NCBI GenBank assembly: GCA_963618735.1 | Contig: CAVEUM010000061.1 | Coordinates: 1 to 6,924 of the forward strand | Direction of reading: 5' to 3' | DNA length: 6,924 bases | Source: CAKUFA01 sp963618735 | Lineage (GTDB): Bacteria; Bacillota; Clostridia; Christensenellales; Aristaeellaceae | Shown: piece by piece, positions 1 to 5,413 of the stretch | Layout: every line of letters begins with the position of its first letter | How positions within the stretch are numbered: the stretch's first letter is position 1 | Notes under the pieces: generated by a model | What the model saw: only the letters and a program-made list of their open reading frames with translations | Database searches by the model: none | Told to the model about the DNA's origin: nothing | Translations under genes and position numbers: made by a program

Positions 1-159
1 GAAGTTCACAGAAAACGTTCGATGCGGACGACCTTTCAGCACCTGAGCGAAGGAGCTTTGGTTCGTGACCCTTGCATTGTAGTGTCCACCTGTGCGGTTG
101 CCAAAGGACACTGTTCCAGAGCCTTTCAGCCACTGAGCGATAGCAGGGATTTTCGCCGC
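1..159 (-). pseudogene. Phage distal tail (Dit)-like protein fragment, continuing past the window edge
   Basis: The minus strand is open from position 297 to position 1. From about 159 downward it reads AAKIPAIAQWLKGSGTV, then SFGNRTGGHYNARVTNQ, then LKGRPHRTFSVNF. This order (an 'I..WL.G.G.v.fg' stretch, then 'YxARVxNQ', then 'G.PHR.F.V.F') is what I recall from the first domain of Firmicutes siphophage distal tail proteins, which join the tail tube to the baseplate. No start codon or ribosome binding site belongs to this piece. Its upstream side is instead joined in frame to RHS-type sequence, so it looks like a decayed or recombined remnant. The gene continues to the left of the window, where other tail genes might lie. 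The assignment rests on motif memory over about 53 residues, so it is moderate. A structurally similar adhesin segment is the alternative. Confidence 0.55.
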
Positions 160-336
160 GTCATCATAGGCATAGGTCAGCGTCTTGCCCTGCTGGGTCA
201 TGGTCTGCACCAGCGGTGTGGTGCTGCCCGTGCCGTAGCTGCCTACCAGATAGCCATAGGACGTGGAGACAGTAGTGCTACCAGTGTTCACAGTACGTCA
301 GGAGATGCGACCCAGGCCATCATTAGACACAGAAAA
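160..336 (-). pseudogene. RHS/YD-repeat protein fragment with an in-frame stop
   Basis: Read on the minus strand, this stretch gives SNDGLGRIS, a stop (TGA at 300-298), RTVNTGSTTVSTSYGYLVG, then GTGSTTPLVQTMTQQGKTLTYAYDD. The 'DGLGRI' turn, the Thr/Ser-rich strand pairs and the closing 'Y.YDD' are the signature of RHS/YD repeats, which form the beta-cocoon of large secreted or wall-associated polymorphic toxins and adhesins. Only about one repeat pair survives. It carries a stop codon, has no start, and ends at 336 directly against an inverted-repeat element. On the other side it runs without a frame break into phage-tail-like sequence. It is almost certainly non-functional debris from a larger RHS locus. 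Recognition of the repeat type is fairly secure; the history is inference. Confidence 0.65.
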
Positions 337-468
337 GGGGCTGTCTCAAAACGCTTATTTTCAATTAGAAATAAGCACGGATACTGACCAATACGGTTGG
401 ATATCCGTGCCGTTTTTAATGGGCTGCACCGTTAAATTGGAAAATTCTTACTGATTTGAGACAGCCCC
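337..468. mobile_element. 132-bp miniature inverted-repeat element (MITE-like)
   Basis: The element begins GGGGCTGTCTCAAA (337-350) and ends with its exact reverse complement TTTGAGACAGCCCC (455-468), a perfect 14-bp terminal inverted repeat. It is flanked by AAAA on both sides (333-336 and 469-472), which could be a 4-bp target duplication or chance. It has no coding capacity. Inside are an 8-bp stem GCTTATTT/AAATAAGC (353-360 with 369-376) and a 9-bp stem GCACGGATA/TATCCGTGC (375-383 with 402-410). The second stem encloses a further CCAA/TTGG stem (388-391 with 397-400) and is followed by CGTTTTT, so on the plus strand it resembles a rho-independent terminator. The ends resemble those of transposases common in Firmicutes, but I cannot name the parent family with confidence. 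It probably relies on a transposase supplied elsewhere in the genome. Confidence 0.8.
375..417 (+). terminator. Terminator-like hairpin carried inside the miniature element
   Basis: A 9-bp GC-containing stem (375-383 with 402-410) with a nested 4-bp inner stem is followed by CGTTTTT. In plus-strand RNA this has the shape of an intrinsic terminator. No plus-strand gene that it would end is visible, so it may simply belong to the mobile element's folded structure. Confidence 0.4.
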
Positions 469-592
469 AAAACGTACTGGGAAATAAAAACTATTGCTGT
501 TGCTCAGTGCTGCCAATATTAAGGGGATGGATACATGTAACTATTCGATATTGTCTGTCTACTGTTGCAAATAATGTGTTGCACTAAATGGA

Positions 593-632
593 AAGGTGCT
601 GTTGCAAAATACAAATTCTGCAACAGCACCTT
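593..632 (-). terminator. Probable intrinsic terminator of the 5'-nucleotidase gene
   Basis: AAGGTGCTGTTGCA (593-606) and TGCAACAGCACCTT (619-632) form a perfect 14-bp stem with a 12-base loop, starting 31 bases past the nucleotidase stop codon. Read on the minus strand, the stem is followed by TCCATTT, a weak and interrupted U tract, so termination efficiency is uncertain. The stretch 469-592 between this hairpin and the miniature element shows no gene I can support. The sequence GGTGCTGTTGCAAA also resembles the ends of IS6-family insertion sequences as I remember them, so a relic of joined IS ends is an alternative origin. Confidence 0.55.
601..625. repeat. GTTGCAAAAT...TGCAACA inverted repeat, copy 1 (3' side of the nucleotidase gene)
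   Basis: GTTGCAAAAT (601-610) is followed after 8 bases by TGCAACA (619-625). The same two blocks, in the same orientation, recur at 2314-2340 with a 10-base gap. This copy lies inside the larger terminator stem. Confidence 0.5.
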
Positions 633-662
633 GAATGAAATGATGATTAGAAATTCACTTGA

Positions 663-2261
663 TTACTGTTCGGCTTCAATACGGGTGATCCTTCCCTGCT
701 TATCGGTATAGCGGGAGGCATCATACATGTCAGAATTCAGATAGGACTGGAGTAGATTGACCAACGCCTCATCGCCATCATAGAGCACTTCCGCATTATC
801 AGGAGCTTTGCCCATTTCAGCTACAACGAGATAGGTCTGGTTATCATCCATCTCACTGCCATCCTTCTCCATCACAACCGAAACGATTTCACCGTTTGTG
901 TTGTACGTAAAGCGAATGCCGGAAACCTGCACAAATCCCGGAGCTTCCTTGCCCTTTGCGGCACTGGCAACACATTCCGCGAGCTTCGCTTTGATCTCTG
1001 CACCAGTCATTTCAACCTTTACAATAGTTCCACCATTGGCAAAAACAGAATACAAGCTACCCAGAGTGATATCACCAGGCTCAATAGAAGAACGGATGCG
1101 TACACCTGCGAACATTGAAACATCGGCATGTTCGGTTTCTCGGATAGCATCGGTGATCAAATTACCCAGATTCTGCTCTGCAAGACGGATACCCTCACCA
1201 TCTGCAGAGCCAGTACGTTCACCATTGAGCAGAATGTCCGTATGGCCAATGACTTTGCCTAGTTTCTCATTGACCATGTCCGTCCATTTTGTTACAACTT
1301 CCAGCACCTGTGCATCGGGAGTATAAGTCTGCGTGTACTCCTCCTTGGTTAGCTGAACGGCATCCCTGGCAATAACGGTATTCTGATCCATGTCATAGGT
1401 CAGCGTCACTACACCAATGTTGTCACCAAAGCAGCCCGTCTGCACAATCAACGTATGGTTTTCATTATCGCACACATAGCCTTTTCCTTCGCCAATGATG
1501 CTGTGCGTATGACCGTCTACAAACAGGTCAATTCCATTGACGGCCATGGCGATCTGATAGCTGTTATTGTCTGTTGCAGTCGTAGCACTCATCGTTTCAT
1601 CATTGTCTGGCCAACCGCAATGTCCCAGCGCAACTACAACATCCACGCCTTCTTCATTTCGGAGAATGTCCACATACTTCTGGGCAGTCTCGATGGATGG
1701 AAGCTTCTCGTGGAGATCTCCCTCCTTAACGGGTGGCGAGCCAGTGGTGGTTAGGCCAAACACGCCAATCTTTACCCCTTCACCGCTGGTAAATACCGCG
1801 TAAGGCTGGAATGGCAAATCTCCTTCTTTGCCAAGGTCACCGGCATTTGCGTTGAAAACGGTATTGGCACTTAGAATAGGAAAATTGGTATCCCGGTCAT
1901 GCTGCATGAGCTCTACCAGACCATTGGGCATGTCATTATTTCCGATAGCGAGGGCGTCATAGCCAGCAGCATTCATAGCCTCTTCAACGCTTTCGCCATT
2001 GGTCATGTGCGCAACGGTCTCGCCACCTGCAAACACATCTCCTGCGCTAAGTGTCCACACGTTTTGGGTGCCATATTGACTCTTTTGTGCGTCAGCCACT
2101 GCCTTGACATAGGGCTCGACACTCAAATGTCCATGGACATCGTTTGTGTGTACGAATACCAAGGTTGCCGTACTGCTTGCTGCCATAGCATTCCCTGTGG
2201 GACTAATCAAAAGGCTGATTGCCATGGTCAGTGAAAGCAGAAATGAAATTGCCTTTTTCAT
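663..2261 (-). CDS. Secreted metallophosphoesterase / 5'-nucleotidase (UshA-type)
   Basis: A 532-aa protein predicted to hydrolyse phosphate from nucleotides or related phosphoesters outside the cell, by family. Residues 1-27 form a signal peptide (MKK, hydrophobic core, cleavage near AMA/A). The N-terminal calcineurin-like domain shows DVH (D41, H43), GD (74-75), GNND (107-110), GH (213-214) and GHTH (250-253), which would supply most of the two-metal site. The C-terminal substrate domain (about 330-525) shows KLGKVIGHT, EQNLGNLITDAI (362-373) and PGDITLGSLYSVFANGG. The start at 2261 is chosen because the signal peptide begins there and AGAAAGGA (2270-2277) sits about 8 bases upstream. The frame stays open to 2615, but that part is not protein-like and lies upstream of the likely promoter. 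Oddity: the usual GNH(E/D) motif has Asn in place of His, and the C-domain has FAGVR where GGG-R is common. No LPXTG or other anchor is seen at the C terminus. It appears monocistronic. Exact substrate is unknown. Confidence 0.9.
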   Translation of the reverse strand: MKKAISFLLSLTMAISLLISPTGNAMAASSTATLVFVHTNDVHGHLSVEPYVKAVADAQKSQYGTQNVWTLSAGDVFAGGETVAHMTNGESVEEAMNAAGYDALAIGNNDMPNGLVELMQHDRDTNFPILSANTVFNANAGDLGKEGDLPFQPYAVFTSGEGVKIGVFGLTTTGSPPVKEGDLHEKLPSIETAQKYVDILRNEEGVDVVVALGHCGWPDNDETMSATTATDNNSYQIAMAVNGIDLFVDGHTHSIIGEGKGYVCDNENHTLIVQTGCFGDNIGVVTLTYDMDQNTVIARDAVQLTKEEYTQTYTPDAQVLEVVTKWTDMVNEKLGKVIGHTDILLNGERTGSADGEGIRLAEQNLGNLITDAIRETEHADVSMFAGVRIRSSIEPGDITLGSLYSVFANGGTIVKVEMTGAEIKAKLAECVASAAKGKEAPGFVQVSGIRFTYNTNGEIVSVVMEKDGSEMDDNQTYLVVAEMGKAPDNAEVLYDGDEALVNLLQSYLNSDMYDASRYTDKQGRITRIEAEQ

Positions 2262-2313
2262 ATGACCATTCCTTTCTGGTATCATCATGGTGACGAAGCA
2301 TTGTAGGTATCCC

Positions 2314-2340
2314 GTTGCAAAATCGATGAATATTGCAACA
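2314..2340. repeat. GTTGCAAAAT...TGCAACA inverted repeat, copy 2 (5' UTR of the nucleotidase gene)
   Basis: GTTGCAAAAT (2314-2323) and TGCAACA (2334-2340) match copy 1 at 601-625 exactly in both blocks; only the central 8-10 bases differ. In the nucleotidase transcript it would fold as a short GTTGCAA/TTGCAAC hairpin in the leader. Confidence 0.5.
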
Positions 2341-2352
2341 TCATTGTTGTGT

Positions 2353-2362
2353 ACTCGCGAGT
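2353..2362. promoter_or_regulatory. ACTCGCGAGT palindrome, candidate operator
   Basis: A perfect 10-bp palindrome lies just downstream of the -10 box at 2371-2376, about where the transcript would begin (predicted near 2364). A repressor bound there would block initiation. The binding protein is unknown, and a 10-bp palindrome can arise by chance. Confidence 0.35.
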
Positions 2363-2370
2363 CTGATCTC

Positions 2371-2399
2371 ATTGTAACGGATGCTTTTCCCGAAATCAA
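2371..2399 (-). promoter_or_regulatory. Sigma-A-like promoter of the 5'-nucleotidase gene
   Basis: On the minus strand, TTGATT (-35, at 2399-2394) is followed by exactly 17 bases and then TACAAT (-10, at 2376-2371). That is 4/6 and 5/6 matches to consensus. Transcription would start near 2364, giving a leader of about 100 bases and supporting translation from the ATG at 2261 rather than from the longer open frame. Confidence 0.6.
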
Positions 2400-2508
2400 A
2401 CCGCTTTTTACGTTGATCTTTGCACATTTCGGGATAATGCTTAGCCATGGCAACCATAGAGTCATCTCCAAGAAAGTCCGCCGAGATGCATAACCTCCGT
2501 GGCCTTTT

Positions 2509-2547
2509 ATGGTACCCGCCGCACAACCTGCAGTCAAGGTCAAGTTG
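2509..2547 (-). promoter_or_regulatory. Second promoter-like site with imperfect dyad
   Basis: On the minus strand TTGACT (2537-2532), a 17-base spacer and TACCAT (2514-2509) make 5/6 and 4/6 consensus matches. An imperfect dyad, CAACTTG...CAGGTTG (2547-2524), overlaps the -35. A GGAGG follows at about 2494-2498, but the next ATG is only 2 bases away and opens a frame of just nine codons. It could be an upstream promoter for the nucleotidase gene or a relic. Confidence 0.3.
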
Positions 2548-2611
2548 CCGCAAGGAAAGATTCTCAGGCACTGTCGCCCAATGCAAACGGGCGTCCATAC
2601 CCCTCTCCCTG

Positions 2612-3808
2612 TCACTGGTACTTCTCACGATACTCCCGCGGCGTGCATCCAACGTATTTCTTGAACACCCGTGAGAAGTGGCTCGGCGAGGAAAAGCCGA
2701 GGTACGACCCGATGGCTGTCAGCGATTTGTCCGAATAGCGGAGGAGGCGCTTGGCTTCCTCTGCTTTTTCTTTCAGGATAAAGTCGGTCAGGGTTTCGCC
2801 TGTTTCACTTTTGAATTTTCGGGAAAGATGTGAGCGATTCAGGAACAGTTCCTCGGCAATCCTTTCCGTTGTGATGGGCTCTGACATGTGATGCTGAATG
2901 TAGTTGGCGATTTCAATCACCAGCCTGGAGGGATGCTTCCCCAGCCGCAACCGCTCTACACATTCGGTGTAGTCCAGCACCATCCGATATTGCAGATTCA
3001 GAATGTCGGAGGGGTTCGACAGAAGCTCGCATTGCCGGATGTAGGAATCGCTGCGGGAAAAAGCATCGTCCGCATGCATTCCGCCTTGAATGGCGGCACG
3101 GGAAACAAGCGTGACGGTAACGATGAACATATTCTTCTTTTGCCGAAGCTGTTCATCCGCCAAAATGCCACCGCGAATGGCTGGCGCGGAGCCAATCCAC
3201 TTCTTGAGCGCGGCTGTATCGCCTTTGCGTACGATTCGCATGAGCGCCTGTTCAGGATCCAGGGTGTTGTGCAGGCTTTGCGTTTCATTTGCCTGCGCAG
3301 ATAGCTTTTGCGCGGCTTGCTGCCTGCCCTGGGCGGAGAGCAGCTGCTCCTGCTGCGTGTCATAGATGGCAATGTCCTTCAGCGACAGCATCTCACCGTT
3401 CAATACATGGTTGATGGTACACAGAATTTGCAAAATGCTTTCAAAGGGCATACGGACAATGCATTTCATGCCCGCAATGAAATCCTCCAGATCATCCTGC
3501 GCCACGTCTGCACGGAAGGCAAGCTCCCGCAGCTCCTGATCGCTTTCAGTGACTTGCCTGGTCGGGCCAATCACGATTTTCACCGAACCAGAGTTGACAA
3601 TGCCATAGTAATGAAAATGCGGCGTGGTGATATACCCCACAGGGGACTTCACCGCAAAAATCTGCTCCTGATAAATGAACATGGGATCACGAGGAAGATC
3701 TACCTGCGAATAATAGAAGGTCATGTCCTCATTTTCAAAAATTCGGATAGGGATGCCGGATAGATTGCCGATCGTTGTGCAAAGATAGGGCAAATTGAGC
3801 TGTCCCAT
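2612..3808 (-). CDS. AraC-family transcriptional regulator of the adjacent rhamnoside operon
   Basis: A 398-aa cytoplasmic DNA-binding regulator. The C-terminal AraC domain has two helix-turn-helix units: about 312-333 (ITTERIAEELFLNRSHLSRK) and about 362-386 (SLTAIGSYLGFSSPSHFSR), closing with the family signature GCTPREYREKY. The N-terminal ~300 residues are a sensor region of a type seen in many Firmicutes AraC proteins (F-Y-P-PHFHYYGIVN-G...VIGPTRQV...ELRELAF); its ligand is not evident. The start at 3808 follows AAAGGGG with a 9-base gap and lies 18 bases downstream of the predicted transcription start. An upstream ATG at 3910 lies beyond the promoter and is rejected. The gene is divergent from the transporter-rhamnosidase operon, so it most likely senses the imported sugar or a breakdown product and activates that operon. 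The gene's -35 overlaps a candidate binding repeat, which suggests autoregulation. Family assignment is secure; ligand and target are inferred. Confidence 0.93.
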   Translation of the reverse strand: MGQLNLPYLCTTIGNLSGIPIRIFENEDMTFYYSQVDLPRDPMFIYQEQIFAVKSPVGYITTPHFHYYGIVNSGSVKIVIGPTRQVTESDQELRELAFRADVAQDDLEDFIAGMKCIVRMPFESILQILCTINHVLNGEMLSLKDIAIYDTQQEQLLSAQGRQQAAQKLSAQANETQSLHNTLDPEQALMRIVRKGDTAALKKWIGSAPAIRGGILADEQLRQKKNMFIVTVTLVSRAAIQGGMHADDAFSRSDSYIRQCELLSNPSDILNLQYRMVLDYTECVERLRLGKHPSRLVIEIANYIQHHMSEPITTERIAEELFLNRSHLSRKFKSETGETLTDFILKEKAEEAKRLLRYSDKSLTAIGSYLGFSSPSHFSRVFKKYVGCTPREYREKYQ

Positions 3809-3832
3809 AGCATCGTACCCCTTTCTGTCACA

Positions 3833-3861
3833 ATTGTATCGTATATGCAACAAAAATGCAA
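3833..3861 (-). promoter_or_regulatory. Sigma-A-like promoter of the AraC-family regulator
   Basis: On the minus strand TTGCAT (3861-3856), 17 bases, then TACAAT (3838-3833). The -10 is a 5/6 match and the -35 is weak (3/6). An 8-bp palindrome ACAATTGT (3830-3837) overlaps the -10. The leader would be only about 18 bases. Confidence 0.5.
3845..3861. promoter_or_regulatory. 11-bp-phased ATGCAA direct repeat, candidate AraC-type operator
   Basis: ATGCAA occurs at 3845-3850 and again at 3856-3861, 11 bp apart (about one helical turn), followed by the related AGCAAGCAGG. Tandem half-sites on one face of the helix are the usual AraC-family binding pattern. The repeat lies upstream of the operon's weak -35 region and covers the regulator's own -35, which fits activation of one promoter and repression of the other. 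Inferred from position and pattern only. Confidence 0.4.
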
Positions 3862-3879
3862 GCAAGCAGGTTAGGATTG

Positions 3880-3888
3880 TGCTATAGT
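3880..3888 (+). promoter_or_regulatory. Extended -10 promoter of the transporter-rhamnosidase operon
   Basis: TGCTATAGT is an extended -10 (TGn plus TATAGT at 3883-3888, 5/6 match). The position for a -35 (about 3859-3866, AAGCAA region) has no good match, as expected of an activator-dependent promoter. Transcription from about 3895 gives a leader of roughly 64 bases. It also rules out the GTG at 3887 as a start, because that codon lies within the -10 box. Confidence 0.5.
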
Positions 3889-3958
3889 GATGATTAGAAA
3901 AGTGGCGCATCAGCGGAACGGATTCTCATGGTGCCCATACAACGCGGAGGAATTACAT

Positions 3959-5413
3959 ATGGAAAAGAGAACTCTCTTTGACCGCAAAGCATTTCAGAGT
4001 GCAATCAAGACGGCGGATGTTGGAAGGAAAGAAAAGTGGCTGGGATATCTCCTTGGCCCTGCTGGTGCGCTGCTGCTGAACGCAGTGCTGGCAACGTACC
4101 TGAATGTGTATTACACGGATGTTCTCAACCTTACGAGCCTTTGGGGCGGCACGTTCCTAGTGATCTTCCCCATCATTTCGAAGATCATCGATGCCATTAC
4201 CAACGTTGTCATGGGCTATGTCATTGACCGCACCCGAACAAGCGAGGGCAAGGCACGTCCGTGGCTTTTGCTGTCGGCGCCCTTGCTGACCATTACGGGC
4301 ATCCTGCTTTTCACGGTGCCCAGCGGTTCTGAAACAGTTCAGGCCATTTGGGTTATGATCAGTTATAACCTGTTTTACTCCTTTGCCTACACCATTTTCA
4401 ACATGAGTCACAACCTGATGGTTCCGCTGTCTACCAGAAACACCACCCAGCGGGGCGGCCTCAGTGTGTTCAATCAGATTACCACCATCATGATGAGCGG
4501 CATTCTGGTGGCGTTGGTGTTCCCCATGGTCATCATGCCCATGATTGGCGCAGACAAGGGCAAGTGGATCACGCTGATGAGCATTCTGTCCGTTCTGGCG
4601 CTGCCCTTGACGCTGCTGGAATATTACTTTACCAAAGAGCGCGTTACGCTGGAAGCACAGCGCAGCAAGGAAGATACCGTGTCTTTCGCCAAACAGCTCA
4701 AGGCGATTTTCACAGATAAGTACATGCTCATCATCTATGCGTATTTTCTGATTTACACCGCAGGCAGCACCATCAAGAATATCAGCCTGGTGTACTTCTG
4801 CAATTACGTTCTCGGTTCCTATAATGACGGCATTACCCAGACCATGATTTCCGTCATCGGCGGCATTCCCATGGGCATCGGCATTTTCGCCGTGTGGCCT
4901 TTGGCAAAGAGATTCGGCAAACGGAACGTGACGGCGGCAGGCTTTATCCTCTACTCCATCGGCAGCGCCATCTGCTGGATGTTCCCGACCAACATGACCA
5001 TCATGCTGGTGGGACAGTTCATCAAGAACATCGGCGGTCTGCCCTGCTCGTATGTGTTTATGGCGCTGTTCGCAGATGTGCTGGATCATGTGGAGTGGAA
5101 GGTTGGTTTCCGTTGCGACGGCATCGCCATGAGCGTGTATAACATTATTGCTGTGGCGCTGATGGGTATCTGCACGGGCATTTTCAACGGACTGATTGCC
5201 AATGCGGGTTATGTGGCGCCCTCCATGGTGGATGGTGTGACGGTAGCCGTGCAGCAGTCTCAGGCCGTGCAGCAGGTGTTCACCTTCGGCTTTGTGGGAC
5301 TGGAAACCATCACGGGCGTTGTGCTGGCAGTTCTGCTGCTGTTCCTGAATGTAGAAAAGAACATCGTTAAAGAGCAGGAAGAAATGAAAGCCCGTCAGGA
5401 GAAGAAGCAATGA
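3959..5413 (+). CDS. GPH/MelB-family sugar:cation symporter (MFS fold)
   Basis: A 484-aa inner-membrane sugar transporter of the glycoside-pentoside-hexuronide family. About twelve hydrophobic segments are visible, roughly at 27-55, 63-88, 102-121, 127-150, 174-198, 203-224, 253-281, 294-313, 323-343, 346-372, 391-415 and 437-465. Family signatures are YYTDVL (51-56), DAI...MGYVIDRTRTSEGKARPW (78-102) and ADVLDHVEWKVGFRCDGIA (372-390). The start at 3959 is preceded by GGAGG (3946-3950) with an 8-base gap; an in-frame GTG at 3887 overlaps the promoter and is rejected. The tail is charged (EEMKARQEKKQ) and overlaps the next gene in ATGA. Compared with MelB, the first cation-site Asp is kept (D78) but the second (MelB D59) is Asn (N82), so coupling may differ. 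Next to a GH78 enzyme and AraC regulator, it probably imports a rhamnose-containing di- or oligosaccharide or glycoside. The substrate is not readable from sequence. Confidence 0.92.
   Translation: MEKRTLFDRKAFQSAIKTADVGRKEKWLGYLLGPAGALLLNAVLATYLNVYYTDVLNLTSLWGGTFLVIFPIISKIIDAITNVVMGYVIDRTRTSEGKARPWLLLSAPLLTITGILLFTVPSGSETVQAIWVMISYNLFYSFAYTIFNMSHNLMVPLSTRNTTQRGGLSVFNQITTIMMSGILVALVFPMVIMPMIGADKGKWITLMSILSVLALPLTLLEYYFTKERVTLEAQRSKEDTVSFAKQLKAIFTDKYMLIIYAYFLIYTAGSTIKNISLVYFCNYVLGSYNDGITQTMISVIGGIPMGIGIFAVWPLAKRFGKRNVTAAGFILYSIGSAICWMFPTNMTIMLVGQFIKNIGGLPCSYVFMALFADVLDHVEWKVGFRCDGIAMSVYNIIAVALMGICTGIFNGLIANAGYVAPSMVDGVTVAVQQSQAVQQVFTFGFVGLETITGVVLAVLLLFLNVEKNIVKEQEEMKARQEKKQ

Larger units (their letters stand above)
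2262..2611. other. 350-bp intergenic region between regulator and nucleotidase genes
   Basis: Two minus-strand genes flank this gap. It holds a good sigma-A-like promoter (2371-2399), a palindrome at the predicted transcription start, a 5'-UTR inverted repeat, and a second, less certain promoter-like site with a dyad (2509-2547). There is no convincing terminator after the regulator gene: the CGCCC/GGGCG stem at 2575-2593 lacks a U tract. Read-through from the regulator is therefore possible. I see no protein-like ORF. Confidence 0.6.

Noticed and set aside
22..387. 121-aa plus-strand ORF at the left edge
   Set aside because: It is antisense to the RHS and tail-like reading, runs into the inverted-repeat element, and shows no protein-like pattern.
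473..592. Possible small gene or RNA between the miniature element and the terminator
   Set aside because: No protein-like frame or recognised RNA structure is visible; there are only short TTGCAA-containing repeats.
2575..2593. CGCCC/GGGCG hairpin after the regulator gene as a terminator
   Set aside because: The stem is only 5 bp and no U tract follows.
2262..2615. 118-codon N-terminal extension of the nucleotidase frame
   Set aside because: A clear signal peptide and ribosome binding site mark the start at 2261, and the extension is not domain-like and lies partly upstream of the likely promoter.
2341..2652. 103-aa minus-strand ORF between regulator and nucleotidase
   Set aside because: It overlaps the end of the regulator gene in another frame, has no recognisable family, and covers the promoter sites.
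3809..3910. Earlier ATG start for the AraC regulator
   Set aside because: It lies upstream of the regulator's promoter, and the ATG at 3808 has a good ribosome binding site.
3887..3958. Earlier GTG start for the transporter
   Set aside because: The GTG lies in the predicted -10 box, while the ATG at 3959 has a strong GGAGG and begins a typical GPH N terminus.
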